64,000 nt of DNA from Mycobacteriaceae bacterium (GTDB lineage: Bacteria; Actinomycetota; Actinomycetes; Mycobacteriales; Mycobacteriaceae). This document shows positions 29,059 through 36,511 of this stretch, in pieces. Position 1 is the stretch's first letter; every line of letters starts with the position of its first letter. Both the position numbers and the translations under genes were made by a program. The DNA lies in NCBI GenBank assembly GCA_019749805.1, contig JAIEPH010000011.1, forward strand, positions 1-64,000, in the 5' to 3' direction. The notes under the pieces are model-generated. The model worked only from the letters and a program-made list of their open reading frames with translations. It was not told where the DNA came from and searched no databases.

Positions 29059-29337
29059 ATGAACCTTCTCAAGCGACGCCCGTCGCAGTTGATCATCACC
29101 GGCGCTGCGGCGCTGGGGTTCCTGATCGCGCCTGCGGTGTTGACGGCGGAGTCGGCCATCGAGTCGGAGGCGAGGCCGTGCTACCCCGGCTTCGTCCCCG
29201 GTAACCCGTACGTCCCGTCCTGCAACGTCGGCCCGCGCATCCCGAGGGTTCGCGGCGGGCCACCGGATCAGGCGGCAGTGATCGCGTGCCGCGATATCCC
29301 GGGCTGCCTGTCCTGGTACATCAACCATCCGCACTGA
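29059..29337 (+). CDS. Small secreted Cys-containing protein, unknown function
   Basis: A 92-residue protein with a signal peptide (LIITGAAALGFLIAPAVLTAESA) and a mature part of about 60 residues with four Cys (RPCYPG, PSCNVG, IACRDIPGCLSW), probably two disulfides, and many Pro/Gly. GAAGGGG before the ATG is an acceptable ribosome binding site. I do not recognise a family. Confidence 0.65.
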   Translation: MNLLKRRPSQLIITGAAALGFLIAPAVLTAESAIESEARPCYPGFVPGNPYVPSCNVGPRIPRVRGGPPDQAAVIACRDIPGCLSWYINHPH

Positions 29338-29376
29338 GCGCGGTTTGTCCCAGCGATACGCGGGAACCCGCTCGAT

Positions 29377-29688
29377 ATGACCAATGACGTCGAGAAGCGC
29401 TGGGACCGGCCCGGCACCTTCCGCGCCGCGGCGGTCTACGTCGGTGCCGTCGTCGCTGTGGCGGGCATCGTCTTCGCCATTTACGGGTTGGCAGCCCGGG
29501 AGTCGGTGATCGCGGCATCGCTGGTGCCAGCCGTTTTGTTCGCCGGCGGCGTCGGCGCATTCGTCAAGACGTACCGGGAGTGGAAAGTACAGGGGGCGTG
29601 GGTGGCCTGGCAGGGCGCGGGCTGGTTCCTACTGATCCTGATGCTGGTGTGCCTGTCGATTCCCGGCACCGCGATACTGTCCGCCTAA
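29377..29688 (+). CDS. Small three-helix membrane protein, unknown function
   Basis: A 103-residue protein with three hydrophobic segments: AAAVYVGAVVAVAGIVFAIYG, SVIAASLVPAVLFAGGVGAFV and AGWFLLILMLVCLSIPGTAI. Charged ends (MTNDVEKRWDR, KTYREWKV) suggest inner-membrane topology. No Shine-Dalgarno is evident. It converges on fadD2 with 11 bases between stops. No family recognised. Confidence 0.6.
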   Translation: MTNDVEKRWDRPGTFRAAAVYVGAVVAVAGIVFAIYGLAARESVIAASLVPAVLFAGGVGAFVKTYREWKVQGAWVAWQGAGWFLLILMLVCLSIPGTAILSA

Positions 29689-29699
29689 AGCAGGATGAA

Positions 29700-31400
29700 C
29701 TATCCCGACCCTTCGGTGTCCATCTCGCGTAGTTCGCGCTTGAGGATCTTGCCAGTGGGATTGCGCGGCAACTCGTCGAGGAACACAACCTCGCGGGGCA
29801 CCTTGTAGCGGGCCAGGTTGTCCCGCACGTACGCCTTGATGCCGTCCTCGTCGATTGAGGCACCGTCGGCCTTGACCACGAAGCAGCGCAACCGGTGTCC
29901 CCACTCCTTGTCTTCGACACCGAGCGCGGTGGCCTCGACGACCTCGGGATGCCCACTCACCAGGTCCTCGATCTCGGCGGGGAACACATTCTCACCGCCG
30001 GAGACGATCATCTCGTCGTCACGACCGCTGACGTACAGCAGACCGTGCTCGTCGAAGTAGCCGACGTCGCCGGAGGACATCAGCCCGTCGATGATCTGCT
30101 TGTGCCCGCCGCCGGTATAGCCCTCAAAGGGGAAGGTGTTGCCGACGAAGATGCGGCCCACCTCGCCCTGCGGTAGCTCGGCGCCGTTCTCGTCGAGGAT
30201 CTTGACCTTGACGCCCTTGACGACGGGGCCGACGGTGCCCGGATTGATCGACAGGTCCTTGGGTCGCGCGATGGTCGCGAAAGCGATCTCGGTCGAGCCG
30301 TACAGGTTGTAGATGACGGGGCCGAGGTCCTTCAGGGCACGCGTCGCCAGCTCGGCGCCCAGCTGCGACCCGGACACGAACACGATGCGCAATGACGACA
30401 GGTCAGGTTTGGGTTGGGTCTTCTCGAGTTCGTCGAGCAGCCGAGACAGCATCACCGGTACGACGACGATTGCGGTGGCCTTGTTCTTCTCGATGTCCGC
30501 CAGCACGGTCGCCGGCTTGAAGCGCCTGCGCAGCACCAGCGTGGAGCCCAGCATCATCGCGATCGTGGCGTGCAGGAAACCGAGCGCGTGGAACATCGGC
30601 GCCGGAAGCGACGTCACCTCCCCCGCCTTGAACGGGACGTGGGACAGCACGCCACCGATGGGCGCGAGCGACGGCGGGGTGCTGCGGTTGGCTCCCTTGG
30701 GCGTCCCGGTGGTACCGCTGGTCAGGATGATGATCGACGAGTGCTTGGTCACTTTGGGGGCCTGCGCGGAACTGCTGCGGGCGATCAGATCCGCGATCGT
30801 CTCGTCGGTGCTGCCGGACGGCTCGTCTTTATCGGGGTTGGTGGCCAGCGCGCGCAGCTTGCCGAAATCGGGGTCGGCCTGCGAAACGGCGGAGGTGTAC
30901 TCGTCGTCGTAGATGATGACCTTCGCACCTTCGCGTTCCGACACCTCCTTGACCTGGGGTCCGGAGAATTCGCTGTTGAGCAGGATGATGCGCGCTCCGG
31001 TGCGGGCCGCTCCGTACACCGAGACGAGGAACCACCGGTGGTTTCGCGCGAGGATCGCGACCCCGTCGCCACCCTTGACGCCCATGGCCAGCAGGCCGTT
31101 GGCGAGGGCGTGCGCCGCATCGTCGAGTTCCTTGAAGGTGAACTCGCCGTCGTCGTCGACGACGGCGACGCGATCAGGCGTCCGACGCGCGTTGAGCGCC
31201 GGGATCATGCCGAACTCTCCCCAGCGCCGGATGTCGGCGAGGAACGCGGCGATGTTCTGCGGTGCCTCCAGCTTCAGCGCGCCAGCTTCGAACATCTTGC
31301 GGGCGTAGTGCAGTTCGGCCGATCCGCGCTCCAGGTATCTCTGGGAGGTTTGCTGGATTTTGGCCGCTGCCTGCAACGGAAGATCGGTTAGCTTGGGCAT
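29700..31400 (-). CDS. fadD2: Fatty-acyl-CoA ligase FadD2
   Basis: A 566-residue AMP-forming acyl-CoA synthetase. The P-loop ILTSGTTGTPKGANRST (about 205), YGSTEIAFA adenine motif, YVSGRDDEMIVSGGENVFP hinge and NPTGKILKRELREM with the catalytic Lys are all present, so it should activate a fatty acid to acyl-CoA in the cytosol. Length matches FadD2 (about 560). TATTGT lies 6 bases upstream of the ATG, so the mRNA is probably leaderless. Divergent from polD2. Confidence 0.9.
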   Translation of the reverse strand: MPKLTDLPLQAAAKIQQTSQRYLERGSAELHYARKMFEAGALKLEAPQNIAAFLADIRRWGEFGMIPALNARRTPDRVAVVDDDGEFTFKELDDAAHALANGLLAMGVKGGDGVAILARNHRWFLVSVYGAARTGARIILLNSEFSGPQVKEVSEREGAKVIIYDDEYTSAVSQADPDFGKLRALATNPDKDEPSGSTDETIADLIARSSSAQAPKVTKHSSIIILTSGTTGTPKGANRSTPPSLAPIGGVLSHVPFKAGEVTSLPAPMFHALGFLHATIAMMLGSTLVLRRRFKPATVLADIEKNKATAIVVVPVMLSRLLDELEKTQPKPDLSSLRIVFVSGSQLGAELATRALKDLGPVIYNLYGSTEIAFATIARPKDLSINPGTVGPVVKGVKVKILDENGAELPQGEVGRIFVGNTFPFEGYTGGGHKQIIDGLMSSGDVGYFDEHGLLYVSGRDDEMIVSGGENVFPAEIEDLVSGHPEVVEATALGVEDKEWGHRLRCFVVKADGASIDEDGIKAYVRDNLARYKVPREVVFLDELPRNPTGKILKRELREMDTEGSG

Positions 31401-31406
31401 GAACCC

Positions 31407-31412
31407 ACAATA
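31407..31412 (-). promoter_or_regulatory. -10 hexamer TATTGT for leaderless fadD2
   Basis: On the minus strand TATTGT is followed by exactly 6 bases and the fadD2 ATG (31398-31400). No ribosome binding site is present. Confidence 0.5.
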
Positions 31413-31443
31413 TGTGACGCGGGTCGCATGTCGGCCTGGAACC

Positions 31444-31449
31444 TAACAT
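31444..31449 (+). promoter_or_regulatory. -10 hexamer TAACAT for leaderless polD2
   Basis: TAACAT is followed by 6 bases and the polD2 ATG (31456). With the fadD2 hexamer it makes a compact divergent pair in a 55-base gap, so the two -35 regions overlap. Confidence 0.5.
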
Positions 31450-31455
31450 GGACCC

Positions 31456-32703
31456 ATGCCCGCCCCGCTCCACTTGGAGGTCGACGGTCAGCAGGTGCCC
31501 ATCACCAACCCTGACAAGGTTGTGTTCCCGGCATTCCAGGGACACGGGGACGTCACCAAGATTGACCTGATGCGCTACTACCTCCGGGTCGCCGACGGAG
31601 CGCTGCGCGGTGTGGCCGACCGGCCGATGATTCTCAAGCGGTTCGTCAAGGGCATCACCGAGGAGGCGGTGTTCCAGAAGCGTGCGCCCGCGAAGCGGCC
31701 GGACTTCGTCGACGTCGCCGAACTGAAATACGCGTCCGGAACTTCGGCCAAAGAAGCGGTGATCCGCGACGCGGGTGGGCTGGTGTGGGCCGTCAACCTC
31801 GGCTGTGTCGACCTCAATCCTCACCCCGTGCGCGCCGACGACCTGGCCCACCCCGACGAGCTGCGCGTCGACCTGGATCCGATGCCCGGTGTGGATTGGC
31901 GTCAGATCGTGGCGGTGGCGCTGATCGCCCGCGAGGTACTCGAGGACTACGGGCTGACGGCGTGGCCGAAGACCTCCGGATCACGGGGCTTCCACATCTA
32001 TGCCCGCATCGAACGACGCTGGCCGTTCAAGCAGGTGCGCCTGGCCGCACAGACAATCGCGCGTGAGGTGGAACGCCGCGCTCCGGACCTCGCCACCAGC
32101 CGGTGGTGGAAGGAGGAGCGCGAGGGTGTGTTCGTCGACTTCAATCAGAACGCGTTCGACCGCACGGTGGCATCCGCCTACTCGGTGCGGTCGCTGCCGG
32201 ACGCACGGGTGTCGACACCGTTGTTGTGGGACGAGGTGCCCGACTGCCATCCCGAGCAATTCACCATCGCGACCGTGCCACAGCGGTTCGAGGATTACGG
32301 CGACCCGTGGGAGGGAATAGACGACTCAGCGGGTTCACTCGATTCGCTGCTCGACCTCGCCGACAAGCTCGGCCCGCCCGAGAAGGCGCCACGCGGCGCG
32401 AAAAAGGGGACGGGTCGCCGTGAACCGGTGATGCCCCTGATCGAGGTCGCCCGCACCAAAACCAAAGACGAGGCGATGGCAGCGCTGGACACCTGGCGCG
32501 AACGTTACCCGTCGGTAGCTGAAAGGCTCGAAGCACCAGACGTTCTGGTAGACGGCATGCGGGGCCCCAGTTCGATCTGGTACCGCATTCGAATCAACCT
32601 GCAACATGTGCCCGAGGATCAGCGTCCGCCGCAGGAACCGCTGCTCGCCGACTACAACCCGTGGGAGAACTACACGGGGCCGCAATGGATGCACCGAGAC
32701 TGA
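31456..32703 (+). CDS. polD2: Stand-alone LigD-type polymerase/primase PolD2
   Basis: A 415-residue primase-polymerase of the LigD-Pol (archaeo-eukaryotic primase) family, here without ligase or nuclease domains. Catalytic carboxylates lie in LRVDLDPMPG (D-x-D) and GVFVDFNQN; SGSRGFHIYARI is the nucleotide-binding motif; SAYSVRSLPDARVSTPLLWDEV is the conserved C-terminal loop. LigD-Pol relatives add ribonucleotides during end-joining and gap repair; M. smegmatis PolD2 (Rv0269c homologue) has such activity in vitro. It is the only DNA repair gene seen here and faces fadD2. Confidence 0.88.
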   Translation: MPAPLHLEVDGQQVPITNPDKVVFPAFQGHGDVTKIDLMRYYLRVADGALRGVADRPMILKRFVKGITEEAVFQKRAPAKRPDFVDVAELKYASGTSAKEAVIRDAGGLVWAVNLGCVDLNPHPVRADDLAHPDELRVDLDPMPGVDWRQIVAVALIAREVLEDYGLTAWPKTSGSRGFHIYARIERRWPFKQVRLAAQTIAREVERRAPDLATSRWWKEEREGVFVDFNQNAFDRTVASAYSVRSLPDARVSTPLLWDEVPDCHPEQFTIATVPQRFEDYGDPWEGIDDSAGSLDSLLDLADKLGPPEKAPRGAKKGTGRREPVMPLIEVARTKTKDEAMAALDTWRERYPSVAERLEAPDVLVDGMRGPSSIWYRIRINLQHVPEDQRPPQEPLLADYNPWENYTGPQWMHRD

Positions 32704-32794
32704 CCCGTTTGCTATCAGGAAGCTCTCAGCACCAAAACACGTTCTTACCAAAGTATTAGCGATAGCACCCGGTTGCCTTACTTTGCCTGGATAC

Positions 32795-32807
32795 CTTGAG
32801 ACTCAAG
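32795..32807. promoter_or_regulatory. Perfect palindrome CTTGAG-A-CTCAAG in the STAS gene leader
   Basis: The 13-base palindrome lies 18 bases upstream of the STAS ATG. Its half-sites equal those of the HspR (HAIR) operator, CTTGAGT-N7-ACTCAAG, but without the 7-base spacer. It could be an operator of another factor. Confidence 0.4.
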
Positions 32808-32825
32808 AAACCGAGGGGAGGCAAC

Positions 32826-33236
32826 ATGTACGGCAACCCGGCGTTCGATTGTGCTGGCGCTCAGATCCATGCAGTGTGCCGGCAGTTGGCCACCGTAGTC
32901 ACGGTCGAAGGCGTCATCGACGACACCAACATCGAGCGGGTCACCGCGCTGGCGCTTCGGTTCGTCATCGCGGAGAAGCCGTTCGTGCTCGACCTGAGCA
33001 GCGTGAGTTCCTTTTCAGGACACGCACTTTCGCTGCTGTCCGCGGTCGACGAGAGTTGCTTCCACAGCGGTGTGGAGTGGTCGCTGATCACCAGCGCCGC
33101 AGTCATGCGTGCGATGCAGGCTGCCGGGCTCAGTTTCCCGGTCGCCGAGTCGATTCCCGACGCGCTCCACCATTTCGCCGACAGCATCGACGAGCGCCGT
33201 CGCCTGCTGCCCTTGCTGACCAAGAAATCCGCATAG
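32826..33236 (+). CDS. STAS-domain protein (anti-anti-sigma factor type)
   Basis: A 136-residue single STAS domain. VTVEGVIDDTNIERVTALALRFV, then VLDLSSVSSFSGHALSLLSAV match the SpoIIAA fold; the Ser in the SFSGHA loop takes the place of the phosphorylated Ser in anti-sigma antagonists (usual D-S/T-x-G). Such proteins bind anti-sigma kinases or sit in signalling complexes. A strong GGGGAGG ribosome binding site precedes ATG 32826. No partner kinase or sigma gene is nearby. Confidence 0.8.
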   Translation: MYGNPAFDCAGAQIHAVCRQLATVVTVEGVIDDTNIERVTALALRFVIAEKPFVLDLSSVSSFSGHALSLLSAVDESCFHSGVEWSLITSAAVMRAMQAAGLSFPVAESIPDALHHFADSIDERRRLLPLLTKKSA

Positions 33237-33251
33237 CGGAAAGGTCCGAAA

Positions 33252-33335
33252 ATGCTTCTCGATATTCGCTGGCTCCAGTTCCTGCTGGGCCGTCGTCACC
33301 TGCCCGCCAGGCGCGCACTGCCCGCCGCTCGGTAG
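33252..33335 (+). CDS. Possible 27-residue leader peptide ORF
   Basis: ATG 33252 preceded by GGAAAGG opens MLLDIRWLQFLLGRRHLPAR and ends at TAG 33333, six bases before the TTG start of the NYN gene. It fills the gap between the STAS and NYN genes in a third frame and could couple their translation. Evidence is only the ribosome binding site and position. Confidence 0.25.
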   Translation: MLLDIRWLQFLLGRRHLPARRALPAAR

Positions 33336-33340
33336 CGGTA

Positions 33341-33715
33341 TTGCGCTGGATCGTCGACGGCATGAACGTCGTCGGGTCCCGCCCGGACGGCTGGTGGCGC
33401 AATCGCCGATCGGCGATGTCCACCTTGATCGAACATCTCGAATGTTGGGCGTCCACCGAAGGTGAGGACGTGACGGTGGTGTTCGAGCATCCGCTCTCAC
33501 CCCCGCTGGAATCGTCAATCATCACCATCGCGCACGCCCCGCGGGCGGCGGCCGACTCGGCCGACGACCACATCGTCACGCTGGTCCAGTCCGCCGAGAA
33601 TCCGCAGGACGTGCGCGTGGCCACCTCGGATCGTGCGTTGTCAGCACGGGTCGGGGCGCTCGGCGCGTCGGTCTACCCTGCCCAGCGCCTGCGTGATCTC
33701 ATCGACCCTCGCTGA
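33341..33715 (+). CDS. NYN/PIN-like nuclease-domain protein
   Basis: A 124-residue protein. WIVDGMNVVGSRPDGWW is the N-terminal strand with the first acidic residue of NYN (PIN-like) domains; DVTVVFEHP, DSADDHIVTLV and VRVATSDRALSARV continue the Rossmann-like core with acidic positions (DDH, SD), and it ends in LRDLIDP. Likely metal-dependent RNase activity. TTG 33341 is the only start that keeps the first strand; an ATG at 33362 would cut the active site. Often annotated as NTP pyrophosphohydrolase, but the motifs are NYN. Confidence 0.65.
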   Translation: MRWIVDGMNVVGSRPDGWWRNRRSAMSTLIEHLECWASTEGEDVTVVFEHPLSPPLESSIITIAHAPRAAADSADDHIVTLVQSAENPQDVRVATSDRALSARVGALGASVYPAQRLRDLIDPR

Positions 33716-33716
33716 C

Positions 33717-33722
33717 TAATAT
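33717..33722 (+). promoter_or_regulatory. -10 hexamer TAATAT for leaderless marR
   Basis: TAATAT begins one base after the NYN stop and ends 6 bases before ATG 33729, with no ribosome binding site. Confidence 0.5.
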
Positions 33723-33728
33723 TCGTCC

Positions 33729-34163
33729 ATGCCGTCCAAGGCAAGGCGCCCCGACCTCGCGGCGATGCTCGCTCCGCTGCTTCGTGAGTTGATCGCCGCA
33801 GAGCTTCCAGTGCTGGCCGAACACGACGTGTCGATGTGGGGCTACGCCGTGCTGCTCGCCCTCGACGAATCCCCGGTACGCACCCAGGCGGCGCTCGCGG
33901 AGGCCATCGGTGCCGACAAGACGCGCATCATCCCGACGCTCGACGAGTTGCAGGCCAAGGGCCACATCGAGCGGCACGTTGACCCCGACGATCGCCGGGT
34001 ACGACTGCTTTCCATCACCAAATCGGGCCGCCACGTGAAGGACGAGGTGCAGAAGGAGATCCAGCGCGGCGAGGAGCGCTGGCTCTCGGTGCTCCCAGCC
34101 GACGAGCGTCGGGTGTTCCTGAGCGCGCTACAGAACATCACGCGAGTGCGCGATACCCCTTAG
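33729..34163 (+). CDS. MarR family transcriptional regulator
   Basis: A 144-residue winged-helix regulator. RTQAALAEAIGADKTRIIPTLDELQAKGHIERHVDPDDRRVRLLSITKSGR is the MarR HTH and wing (about residues 55-105), with the DxRxR wing motif. N- and C-terminal helices form the dimer interface. The next gene is a purine permease 9 bases away, so a role in purine or urate sensing is plausible, as in urate-responsive MarR proteins; this is inference from context. Confidence 0.85.
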   Translation: MPSKARRPDLAAMLAPLLRELIAAELPVLAEHDVSMWGYAVLLALDESPVRTQAALAEAIGADKTRIIPTLDELQAKGHIERHVDPDDRRVRLLSITKSGRHVKDEVQKEIQRGEERWLSVLPADERRVFLSALQNITRVRDTP

Positions 34164-34166
34164 GGT
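34161..34166 (+). promoter_or_regulatory. -10 hexamer TAGGGT formed from the marR stop codon
   Basis: The marR TAG stop and the next three bases make TAGGGT, exactly 6 bases before the permease GTG 34173, allowing a separate leaderless transcript. GAGGA directly abutting GTG is too close for a normal ribosome binding site. Confidence 0.4.
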
Positions 34167-34172
34167 CGAGGA

Positions 34173-35588
34173 GTGAACCGCCTCGACCGATTCTTCGAGA
34201 TCTCGGAGCGAGGGTCCACGCTCACCAACGAGATCCGCGGCGGCGTAGTCACTTTCATCGCGATGGCCTACATCATCGTGCTGAACCCGATCATCTTGTC
34301 CGGCATCGACGACGTCACGGGCGGCCAGCTCGAATTCGATCAGGTCTCGGCCGTGACGTCGCTGGCCGCGGGCGTCATGACCATCGTGTTCGGTCTCATC
34401 TCGCGACTGCCGTTCGCATTCGCCGCGGGGCTGGGCCTCAACTCGTTCGTCGCAACGACGCTGGTCGACTCGCTGACCTGGCCCGAGGCGATGGGACTGG
34501 TCGTCATAAACGGGCTCGTCATCGTCGCGCTCGCGGCGACCGGTTTGCGCAGACTCGTTTTCGACGCCGTCCCGATCCAGCTGAAGATCGCGATCACCGC
34601 CGGCATCGGCTTGTTCATTCTGTTCATCGGATTGGTCGACGCCGGCTTCGTCGGGTCGACGGGAACATCGTCTCCTCCCGTCGGCCTGGGCATCGGCGGC
34701 GTCGGTGACATCAGCACAGTCCCCACCGTCATATTCGTGTTCACGCTCTTGGTGACGGGCATCCTCGTCGCGCGGCGGGTGCGTGGCGGCATCCTCATCG
34801 GACTGGTCGCGGGCACCGCGGTCGCCGTCGTCGTGGAGGCGATCTGGCATCTCGGGTCGGCGGTCGAGGAGCCCGGCGGGTGGAGCCTGTCGGTGCCGAC
34901 CTTGTCGGGATCACCGTTCGCGCTGCCCGACCTTTCACTGGTCGGCGATTTCAGCCTCTTCGGCAGCTTCGGCCGCATCGGGGCGATCGCCTTCGTGATG
35001 TTCGTGTTCACTCTGGTCTTCGCGAACTTCTTCGACGCGATGGGCAGTTTCACCGGCCTGGCGCGTGAGTCCGGGCTCGCCGACGATCAAGGAATCTTTC
35101 CGCGCCTGCGTTCGGCGCTGATCGTCGAGGGCACGGGCGCGGTCGTCGGCGGGGCGACGTCGGCGTCGTCGCAAACCGTCTTCGTCGAGTCCGGAGCGGG
35201 TATCGAGGAGGGCGCGCGTACGGGTCTCGCGAATCTCGTTACGGGCGTTCTGTTTTTGGCCGCCATGTTCATCTCTCCACTCGCGTCGATCGTTCCGACC
35301 GAGGTCGCCGCGGCCGCGCTGGTGGTCGTCGGAACGATGATGGTGGCGCATCTGCGGCACATCGACATATCCGAGTTCTCCATCGCGCTGCCCGTCGTGC
35401 TCACCGTGGCCACGATGCCGTTCTCCTACTCGATCGCCAACGGCATCGGCGTCGGATTCATCGTGTGGGTGGTGACCCGCTCGGCAGCGGGCAAGGCCCG
35501 CGAAATCAGCCCGCTGATGTGGGTCGTCGCCGCGGGCTTCGTGGTCTACTTCGCGCGCGGCTGGGTCGAGTCACTGCTTGGCATGTAA
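34173..35588 (+). CDS. NCS2 family purine permease (AzgA/GhxP type)
   Basis: A 471-residue inner-membrane proton symporter, likely for hypoxanthine, guanine or adenine. It opens LDRFFEISERGSTLTNEIRGGVVTFIAMAYIIVLNPIIL, the AzgA-like signature, and has about 12-14 transmembrane helices; GLGLNSFVA and NFFDAMGSFTGLARESG (with the substrate-site Asp/Glu) follow the family. EGTGAVVGGATSASSQTVFVESGAGIEEGARTG is also conserved. Downstream of marR; its end overlaps the convergent SCO6745-type gene by 18 bases. Confidence 0.88.
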   Translation: MNRLDRFFEISERGSTLTNEIRGGVVTFIAMAYIIVLNPIILSGIDDVTGGQLEFDQVSAVTSLAAGVMTIVFGLISRLPFAFAAGLGLNSFVATTLVDSLTWPEAMGLVVINGLVIVALAATGLRRLVFDAVPIQLKIAITAGIGLFILFIGLVDAGFVGSTGTSSPPVGLGIGGVGDISTVPTVIFVFTLLVTGILVARRVRGGILIGLVAGTAVAVVVEAIWHLGSAVEEPGGWSLSVPTLSGSPFALPDLSLVGDFSLFGSFGRIGAIAFVMFVFTLVFANFFDAMGSFTGLARESGLADDQGIFPRLRSALIVEGTGAVVGGATSASSQTVFVESGAGIEEGARTGLANLVTGVLFLAAMFISPLASIVPTEVAAAALVVVGTMMVAHLRHIDISEFSIALPVVLTVATMPFSYSIANGIGVGFIVWVVTRSAAGKAREISPLMWVVAAGFVVYFARGWVESLLGM

Positions 35589-36476
35589 CGCCGCGAGGTC
35601 GTGCGGCCCCGCGGCGGGATAGCCCTGCGCCGCCCGCACGGCGTCGGAGAACCGCCGTAGGACGACAACGGCCTTCTCGAAGTCGTCACCGAGGGCTCGT
35701 AGGACCGGCGCGCACTGCGCATCGGTGCGGGTCTCGATGGCCTCACGCTCCTGCCTGCCGCGATCGGTCAGTCCGTCGTCGTCGATCAGACCGCGACTTT
35801 CCAGGTCGGCGATGGCCGCGTCGAGCTCGGCGTCCGACCAGCCCCGGGTCCTGACGTACGTCTTGGGCCGCAACCCCCAGTACAGCTCGGTCGTCAGTCC
35901 GATCTCGATGGCGCTGTAACCGGCCGACGTCCAGGCGGCCGTATGCGCGTCGCCGCGGAATTCCCGAAGGCGGTCGGCGAACCGCCACGCCGCGCTGAGC
36001 GGGTCCTCGGGCACGGCAGCGTTGAGCAAGCCGGCATAGAGCGGGCGCCCCGCGACCGGGAGCGACCCGCTCACCGGTCCCAAAAGTCGGGCCAGCTGGT
36101 CGGCGCCGTCCGGGTGGGCCCCGAGGATCCTTCGCAGCTGACCCGCGGCGGCCGCATCCCTGGCCGCGAGGATCTCCGCGGCGCTCGTCAGCGACCAGCC
36201 GTGTTCGACGGCGGGTATCACGATCGCCGGATTGAACACCGCGAACGCCGACGCCACCACCTCCCCCGGCACCTGGCCGAGGATTGCGCCGCGACTGCAG
36301 AAGTAGGCGTTCATATCGGGCATCGCCACCCCACCGGCAGGTCCCGGACTGCCGGAGAAGCCGAGGGTCTCGTACCCGGCATGGGCCTCGGGGGCGAAAT
36401 AAACCTGCCCGGCGAACGCTTCGACGGCACCCGCCAGAATTCTCGACGCGCGAAACGCGCCATCAGCACCGGCCAT
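35571..36476 (-). CDS. SCO6745-family helix-turn-helix-like protein
   Basis: A 301-residue actinobacterial protein of the SCO6745/SalK type with no established function. RILAGAVEAFAGQVYFAPEAHAGYETLGF and the adjacent GRGAILGQVPGEVVASAFAVFNP-like segment are typical; the C-terminal part (LDAAIADLESRGLIDDDGLTDRGRQEREAIETRTD) resembles a winged-helix region. ATG 36476 is supported by TACCGT exactly 6 bases upstream (36483-36488), a leaderless arrangement. Divergent from the DUF808 gene. Confidence 0.75.
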   Translation of the reverse strand: MAGADGAFRASRILAGAVEAFAGQVYFAPEAHAGYETLGFSGSPGPAGGVAMPDMNAYFCSRGAILGQVPGEVVASAFAVFNPAIVIPAVEHGWSLTSAAEILAARDAAAAGQLRRILGAHPDGADQLARLLGPVSGSLPVAGRPLYAGLLNAAVPEDPLSAAWRFADRLREFRGDAHTAAWTSAGYSAIEIGLTTELYWGLRPKTYVRTRGWSDAELDAAIADLESRGLIDDDGLTDRGRQEREAIETRTDAQCAPVLRALGDDFEKAVVVLRRFSDAVRAAQGYPAAGPHDLAALHAKQ

Positions 36477-36482
36477 TGGGTC

Positions 36483-36488
36483 ACGGTA
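36483..36488 (-). promoter_or_regulatory. -10 hexamer TACCGT for the SCO6745-type gene
   Basis: Minus-strand TACCGT followed by 6 bases and ATG. It fixes the start of the SCO6745-type gene, which has no properly spaced ribosome binding site. Confidence 0.45.
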
Positions 36489-36511
36489 ACCTCCAGACCT
36501 ATGGGGAAGCG

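Noticed and set aside
32771..32794. SigF-type promoter (GGTT ... GGATAC) before the STAS gene
   Set aside because: The match to the consensus is weak and the 14-base spacing short, so not listed.
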